Assembly: GCA_027943335.1 (NCBI GenBank)
Contig: BSBK01004089.1
Coordinates: 2,202,501-2,266,500 of the forward strand
From: Chamaecyparis obtusa
Lineage: Eukaryota; Streptophyta; Pinopsida; Cupressales; Cupressaceae
Direction: 5' to 3'
Length of the DNA: 64,000 nt
Shown here piece after piece: positions 58,204 to 64,000 of this stretch. Positions within the stretch are counted from its first letter, which is position 1, and each line of letters opens with the position of its first letter. The notes beneath the pieces were generated by a model. It was not told where the DNA came from and searched no databases. It saw only the letters and a program-made list of their open reading frames with translations. A program made the position numbers and the translations under genes.

Positions 58204-59924
58204 GATAAGGTTTCTTCACATATATGTAAATGTTGTAGAAGAACATAAAATGTTTATATTGATAGGAAGTAACTAATGAAACATTCTATCTTATATGCTT
58301 TAATGTTAAGGTTAACTTTCGACATGATGAATGAAAGGGAAGTAATCATATTTTCATGATTGCTAAATCTATCAGTGAAAATTGTACTAACCTATGGGGT
58401 CTAAATTACAAATTCTCTATGATGATAATAGAATCACTCTGAATAAACAATACCTGTCCTAGGTGTCTTAGTCTAGGTGCATTTCATTATTAATGGCATA
58501 AGTTCATTCTTAGTTGCATCATCATATTAAGTTTTATTAAATTCATTTTAGATGCATTTCATATTTTAGTTGCATTGAAGTACATTTTAGATTTCATTTA
58601 TCTTTACTTAATTTCATTCATTTTAAGTTGCGTCGGTATGATAGTATGAATGTGATTAACTAGCATCAATATGAGTGAAAATTCTAAACATCAACATTTG
58701 CTAGTTTGACCAAGTACATCATACAATCATCAAGATCAAATCAACATGATTAGGTATCTATCACTTATATCCATGCACCTACATAATCATGTTAGTACCA
58801 TAAATATGTTTGCATTAATGCATCCATCATCATCATACATCAATACCTGGTGATCTAAGGTATTTTCATAATAGGATGTCACAATAAATCCATATTAGAA
58901 CCAAAATTAGAATAGGTGATTTATATCACTTAAATGCAACAAAAAAATGAAGTTACAGAAAAAAGTTAACTTTCAAAAAGAAAAAGTCAACCATGGTCAA
59001 AGTACAGTTGAATAGGGATAGAATGAGCATAAATGACAACACAAATATGGAAAATGCATTCAGTGATGATTATTATTTAGATACACAGTCAACAAAAGTC
59101 AAATTTCAGTCAAAAGTAAGTTACCAATGCTATACAGAGTATAAATAATGCATAAAAAAGCTTATCGAAAGCTGTATGAAGTGAATTTCTCACTCACGTA
59201 ATGAGTTTGCACTCCAAGATATTGGTTAAACATCAGTCAAACTTGGACAAATCTCATCTTTGTCTAGTCAAACTTAATCAAACAATGTTCTTTTAATACT
59301 AAAATTGATACTAATTGAATTCTAACACATTCTAAATGATTTATAGTTGATCTAGACTCATTTCTATCAATCATATATCTTCTTAAATGCTTGAATACAT
59401 CGATTTGATCAAATTTATATTTTGATTTCAGTCCCAAGGGGGCATAATCATATGTAAAATTGAATAATTCAATCAAATCTTCAACACCAAGGGCATGACA
59501 GTTATCTTCAATCAAGTTGAAGTTGTTAATCTTTCTAGCATTGATCAATTTCATTGCTTTAAATCAAATTGGTTATTTGTCATCATCGTGCTCCATCAGA
59601 TTCAATTTTTGCAAACCAAATCAAACTAGATATTCCAATTAAACCTTATTGATCTTCATTTGATCAAGCCCGAAGTCGGTATGGTTGATTCTTGTTCAAT
59701 CAAGTTCAGAATTGATAACTTTCAAATCACGTGAAGTTTCATTTGATCAAATCTGGAATTCTCAAATTTTGAGTAGTTCTTTCTACTACTCTCTAAATCT
59801 CTCAGAGTAGTTCTTTTTGTTGCTCTCTAAATCTCTTGGAATCTATCAGTTTTACTGAACTATTCACTAAATCAATTTTCTTTGAACCCATGTGTTGTTC
59901 ACAAAGCAATTCAAAGAGGGGAAA

Positions 59925-60728
59925 TATAATCACCCAAAATTGGGCTAATAGAACCTAAGGCCCTATTTGCCCTAATTTAGAGTAATCTCCTGATATGTTA
60001 ATTTGATTCTTGATTATTAACATAATTTAAAAAATTTGATAAAATCAATAAAATTATAAAATCAAGCATTCCACAATGATTATTTTATTATGGTGGGGAT
60101 TCCATGTTCTCCACCATGATTATTTTATTATCATAGAGAATGTACTTCATAATGGTGGGGACTACATGTCCTCCACCATGATTATTTTATTATGGTGGAG
60201 AATCCACTTATTCATAGTGGAATTCATAAAATCATTATTTATTCATAATGGATCATAGTGCTCATTTTAATATTCAAAATGGATTCTCCACTTTGAGTTA
60301 AATAATCAAAATGAGTGAATCTCAACCCTTGATCTTCATGCAATCTTAACCGTCAAATTCATCACATTTTTTATAAAAGGAAGTTTTCAAAGCTCATTCA
60401 AAGGAGGAGAGATCATTGTTGCATAAGTAAATTAACCCATTTTGAATTCTAGCTAGTTAATTGCATTCATATTCTTATGCTTTGTTAGATAATTCATGGT
60501 TTTTAGCTTCCATAGATTAAAATCTCTCATTCTAGTAGTGTATTGTCACTTTTTAGATTCTAAATCTGATAGCACCATTGACTTTAAATATCACTCTTGC
60601 TAGTTAGAGAGAAATAGGACAAATTTGTTAGTTTCCTTGATTTCCTATTTGTTTAAGAAACTAACAATCTAATGTCTTATTAAAGTGTTGTGTTGTAGGC
60701 TAGTAGGTACCACAATTAACACACCACA
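59925..60728 (+). repeat. Family B LTR, copy 4
   Basis: Begins TATAATCACCC after the tract AAAGAGGGGAAA (the initial TG has become TA) and ends AACACACCACA. 804 bp. Three hairpin-minisatellite units at 60070-60200. TTATAAAAGGAAGTTTTC near 60370 is a plausible TATA box, and the equivalents in copies 1 and 2 are similar. Confidence 0.88.
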
Positions 60729-61909
60729 ACTGGCAACCAATCAAGAAAATTATCGCATCGACAACAATCAAGATTTCCAAGGTATGGCTACTCCAGCAAC
60801 TACCCAGACATCCATCTTAAAAGAACAAGGGAAGGTCATGTGTTAAAAGATTAAATTTAATCTGATTGGTATTTAGTGAAAGTGAAACTAGAATACATGT
60901 TCTCAATCAATGATGCATATTCAAAAAGTGGTGATCATTCCCAAAATCATCCTGAAATACACCTTGGGTCATTGATCTATGCATCATCAAACAGTCATTG
61001 GAAGTCATTGTTAGATGCCATGACACATGGCTTCCTCCCATAGACTTTTCAAAAGGAAGTGAAAGTTTCCCCAAAATGGACTAAAATGCATCCTAGCCAT
61101 AGACCTCATGATCATCTTATGGTAATCGTTAGCCAATGTCAAAAATTGAGGTCCCCACTCTAGACACACATCCTTTTTTCTAAAGAACTTTTCCAAAAGG
61201 AGGAGGCCTTTTCTGAATTCATCCCAAAATACTTTGTGGGCCGTAGATCCAACATTCATCCAATGATTGATAATTATTGGTGATGGGTGTCATGGGTTCC
61301 ACATACTTTTTCCTTTTCACGAGTCACCAAGTCCATTAGAAAAGGAAGGAGTGAGGTGCAAAGTTCAAAAAGCCTAAGTTACAAGGTAAGGGAAGGTGAC
61401 ATACAAAAAAGTTCCAACACAGCTATCCATTTGTGGAGTTGAAGCAAAGTAAGTTATTTTTCGCATGGAGAAGAGATAGTCAGTTCTCAAGAAAGTGGAC
61501 TTGGAGGTTCAGGGTTTTTGAGTAAAGAGGCTAAGGGGTTTGATTCCCAAATTTCTGAACACAATAGAGAAGCAAGTCCAAAAGATCAGAAAGGTATAAG
61601 TCCATCCTTTATTCAACAATAAAATAAATTGAGGGTGGAGTACCAGAAGAGAAGAAGAGGTGGTGCATCTCTGATATTCTAATCCAAGAGTTTAAAGGTG
61701 CCCGACAAGGTAACGGTGGGGAAACTCAAAGTTCTACTTCTTTGTGGAGTATTCCCTAGCTTTAACCATGGTGGAATAGCTGAGTGGAAGGGATAATTCT
61801 GACATTCTGTCAAGCCTCAAAGAAAATGTATAGTTATGTTCCAAGGATGGAACCAAAGAGAAGATAAGTCTTGGGCCAAAGCCCGCAACTTAAGTAAATT
61901 CCTAATAAT
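60729..61909. other. Stretch without recognised gene
   Basis: Not similar to the families above. The 82-codon minus-strand frame at 61259-61011 (MNVGSTAHKVFWDEFRKGLL) is open and protein-like but has no recognisable family or clear exon signals, so I leave it as unassigned. The rest (61380-61905) shows only short frames. Confidence 0.45.
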
Positions 61910-62243
61910 TGTTAGAGTAGTCGAGTATTGCTAATAATTAAATCAGTTAATTATTAGCTCTCTACTCTTTGCTTAAGTTAGACTTAGGAAAGTTTCTATT
62001 TTCCTAGCTGTTGCCCTTTTAGGGTTTCGGTGTCCTTTATAAGGAATCACCATTTTGTAATTCAGAAAGGAGATTGTATTATTTTCATCATTGTTAATAG
62101 AAGATTATTTTCTTGCAACATGGTTTTGCAGTCTCTGGCCTTTTGGCCGCCATAGTTTCTGCCTTCTCTTCTGTCTTCATTCTTGTAGCAGTCTTTGCAT
62201 GCAGGTGTTCTTGGGAAGATTTGATGGTTATCAAATCCTAACA
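61910..62243 (+). repeat. Copia left LTR
   Basis: Starts TGTTAGAGTAG and ends AAATCCTAACA, giving the short inverted ends TGTTAG/CTAACA typical of copia LTRs. CCTTTATAAGGAATC (62033-62047) is a TATA box. A second LTR is not in the window, so the limits rest on end motifs and the adjoining primer site. Confidence 0.8.
62036..62044 (+). promoter_or_regulatory. TATA box of copia LTR
   Basis: TTTATAAGG inside the LTR, about 200 bases before its end, where the U3/R boundary of a short LTR is expected. Confidence 0.55.
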
Positions 62244-62256
62244 TAGTATCAGAGCC
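62244..62256 (+). promoter_or_regulatory. Copia primer-binding site (initiator Met tRNA)
   Basis: TAGTATCAGAGCC directly follows the LTR end. It is one base from TGGTATCAGAGCC, the standard plant copia primer site; the change is G to A. Confidence 0.88.
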
Positions 62257-62348
62257 ATCTTGCTGCTCGTTGTTCGTGTTTTGTTGAAGTGTTTCAGAAG
62301 CAGGAGGTTTTCAAGGGTTTCAGAAGTTTTTTTTTGTGGATCTGGGGG

Positions 62349-62502
62349 GAGCCAAAATTTGGCTCACCTTGGGCAAAAACGGACACCACCATTGTGTCCG
62401 GAAGGCCCAAGAACCCCTAAATCCATATAAAACTTGTCCATTTTGGACACAGTGGCATCAGAGGCAAAAAAAATTTTGCATACCAGGGCCGTATGGCCCT
62501 GG
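62349..62502 (+). other. Series of four hairpins in copia leader
   Basis: GAGCCAAAATTTGGCTC (62349-62365), CGGACAC/GTGTCCG arms (62380-62400), TGTCCA/TGGACA arms (62435-62449) and CCAGGGCCGTATGGCCCTGG (62483-62502). All arms are perfect. In position they resemble the packaging and dimerisation structures of retroelement leaders; that role is inferred. Confidence 0.75.
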
Positions 62503-62558
62503 CACGCACTCCGAGGTGGGTACAGTCAGCGATTTTAAAAAAAATATTAAAAAATAGG

Positions 62559-62930
62559 CCCCGCGGCCCGCCCAGCCGCCGCCCGGCCCGGCCGCCACCC
62601 CGGCTCCGCCAGCGCCCCCGCCGCCCTCTGCTCTGCTCCGCCGGCCCGCGCCCCCGCTCCGCTCTGCAAGCCCCGCGGCCCGCCCAGCCGCCGCCCGGCC
62701 CGGCCGCCACCCCGGCACCGCCAATCTGCAGCCTCCACCGCGTCGCTCCGCGACCCCGCCGCTCCGCTGGCACCTATAGCGCCGCTCCGCTGGCCCCCGC
62801 CGCCGGTGGCGGCCCATTTCAGCCCCCGCGGGCTCATATTCACAGCAGCGTGGTCATATGACCGACCAGGGGCTGCGGCCCAGCCCCCGGAGCGCGCCAT
62901 GCGCCCGGGGGCCTATTTTTTTAGCCCCTG
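62559..62930. repeat. GC-rich block with 46-bp direct repeat in copia leader
   Basis: Almost pure G+C sequence in an AT-rich window. CCCCGCGGCCCGCCCAGCCG begins both copies of a 46-bp repeat (62559-62604 and 62671-62716, offset 112). The long overlapping frames on both strands reflect base composition (stop codons are AT-rich) and are not genes. Confidence 0.85.
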
Positions 62931-64000
62931 GGGCTTAACTCATCTCTTTTTTGCCTTTTTGGGGGTACCTGGACGTTTCTCGCTCTACAAGGAGCATCCG
63001 GGGGTCTTTTTCTGACTTCCATATACCGTCGGAAAGCTCTTTCCGAGATCTTTTCGATGGTGGAGGTTAGGGGTTTTGGTTCCACCATTTCAATAGCTTT
63101 TTTTTGCTGTTGTTGTCTGATGTCTCTTTTTGCCTTCCGGGAGTCATATCTGGCTCATCCGGACTCCTTTTTCGGCAAACGAGATATCGTCGGAAAGCTG
63201 GTTCAGTGTGCTATTCAGTGGCAAAGGTTATTTTTCTAGCTTCTACTCCAGGTTTTCACTCCTATGAGTTATGCAGTTTATGCCCTCTGGTGGTGTGCTT
63301 GGTTCTACAAGTCCGGGGATCTCTTCTTCTGGTTTCTTAGTGCACTCTTCTTTCTGACTTCTGAGCTTGCATGCTCTTTTTGATGTATCTTTGTTCTATA
63401 AACACACTGAGATAAAGTGCCCTCTTCTACATTTCTGGGATCTTTTTCACCTGGTTCAATTTTAGTATTCGCACTCAGTTATAAAGTGCCATGGGGGGAT
63501 TCTGATGCATTTGCCACTATAGGCGCATCCACTCTTGTCAAGTGAGTGTACCTTCCATGATATTAGCCCATGTAGACTGTGTCTATGACACCACCCTTTA
63601 TCCTGTGTGTGTGCTTCTGTTGCACTGTTGGTGTTCCTGGTTCTTCTTCTGCAGTTGTTTCTGGCATCGCATTTCAGTATTCCTGTCACCTCTCCCAGTT
63701 TAGAATTATGGGGGGGTTCACCTGTTGGTTCTATTGCTTCCTGGTTCGATTGATCAGCTCTTCAGACACTTGTCTTCTCTACCTGGTCATGCACTTCAGT
63801 GGGAGTTCCAGCAGTATCTTCTGACAGAGTTTTCAGACATGCTTCGGAGGAGCTTCTTGCTCTCTTCTTGTTCATTTCTCTGGGACATCTTTTGCTTTAT
63901 GTTTTGGGTACCTGATCAGGCCTAGTTGCCGGGACCCATCTTTCCTGCTTTCTGCAGTAGTTTAGCTTTTTTTGCTTCTCCCTAAGTTACACTTAAGGGG
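62931..64000 (+). other. Copia leader, pyrimidine-rich part
   Basis: T- and C-rich on the plus strand. CGTCGGAAAGCT occurs at about 63028 and 63189, in each case preceded by ATA(C/T), so a diverged direct repeat is present. The frames here are short, Cys/Phe/Ser-rich readings of pyrimidine tracts; I do not call them genes. Confidence 0.55.

Larger units (their letters stand above)
49869..58234 (-). mobile_element. L1-like LINE with target-site duplication
   Basis: Flanked by a perfect 17-bp duplication ACATATATGTAAATGTT (49869-49885 and 58218-58234); the uninterrupted site is seen in family B copy 1 near 7572. The 8.3-kb body reads on the minus strand: ORF1 (58203-56435), ORF2 (56357-52192), a third ORF (52214-50091) and a short 3' end finishing CCTTAATCAAA. 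The usual plant L1 plan is ORF1 and ORF2 only. The 5' end lies only 14 bases before the ORF1 ATG. Stops and three frameshifts show it is dead. Confidence 0.95.
48882..60728 (+). mobile_element. Family B copy 3 (3' region and LTR), interrupted by a LINE
   Basis: 48882-49885 matches the family B 3' region from about 6655. The LINE occupies 49886-58217. After the duplicated target (58218-58234) the region resumes at the matching base and continues to a polypurine tract and an LTR (59925-60728). Pol and antisense ORF are absent. On its left it abuts the minus-strand family B copy head to head. Confidence 0.85.
61910..64000 (+). mobile_element. Ty1/copia-type element, 5' end only
   Basis: A 334-bp LTR (61910-62243), primer-binding site complementary to initiator Met tRNA, and at least 1.7 kb of leader. 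Gag is not reached by 64000, and I see no supported coding frame in the leader, so the leader is unusually long. The 3' part lies beyond the window. Confidence 0.8.

Noticed and set aside
61011..61259. Host gene exon on the minus strand
   Set aside because: The 82-codon frame looks protein-like, but I see no family, no credible splice sites and no continuation, so I only mention it in the surrounding stretch.
62417..62900. Long overlapping ORFs on both strands of the GC-rich block
   Set aside because: Stops are rare in GC-rich sequence. The peptides are Gly/Arg/Ala/Pro readings of the 46-bp repeat in several frames, with no domain.

Overview
This window is nuclear DNA of a land plant with a very large, repeat-filled genome. 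I favour a seed plant, possibly a gymnosperm, but the sequence does not prove it. The reasons are the AT-rich composition, nested Ty3/gypsy elements with two RNase H domains (Tat lineage), a plant L1-type LINE (DUF4283/CCHC ORF1 plus an RNase H in ORF2), a Ty1/copia element with the initiator-Met primer site, and no intact cellular gene. Nearly every reading frame is broken, mostly by TAG codons, so the window looks like old, silenced, methylated DNA.

Layout. 1-1754: tandem and direct repeats and a possible CACTA-element end. 1755-12920 (+): a 5'-truncated Tat-like element of family B (3' half of pol, antisense extra ORF, 3' region, LTR), then directly a second B 3' region with a truncated LTR. 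12921-48881 (-): another family B copy (LTR, leader, gag, protease, G-patch), now split by three younger LTR elements. Element C (13100-18863) lacks pol and encodes a membrane, G-patch and zinc-knuckle protein. Element A (22854-40577, target duplication GTTAT) is a 17.7-kb Tat-like element with a 7.4-kb gag-pol frame and an antisense, intron-bearing plant mobile domain (PMD)-like gene. Element D (40724-48858, target duplication AGAAC) has 2.8-kb LTRs and one unrecognised ORF. 48882-60728 (+): a third family B 3' region and LTR, interrupted by an 8.3-kb L1-like LINE on the minus strand (17-bp target duplication) that carries a third ORF overlapping the end of ORF2. 60729-61909: no recognised gene. 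61910-64000: the 5' LTR, primer site and hairpin-rich leader of a copia element that runs out of the window, with a strongly GC-rich block.

How the parts relate. Family B is the substrate layer; A, C, D and the LINE each landed in a B copy, and rejoining the B sequence across each insertion confirms the boundaries. A and B share gag-pol architecture (gag, CCHC-like knuckle, DGGA protease, G-patch, RT, RNase H, second RNase H, integrase), but their antisense extra ORFs differ and sit at different places. A and C LTR pairs differ by roughly 4-5% and 8% over short stretches read by eye, and D by about 5%, so these insertions are not recent.

Most novel-looking: the antisense PMD-like gene with its own TATA box and intron, the third ORF of the LINE, the membrane/G-patch protein of element C, and the hairpin series and GC block in the copia leader.
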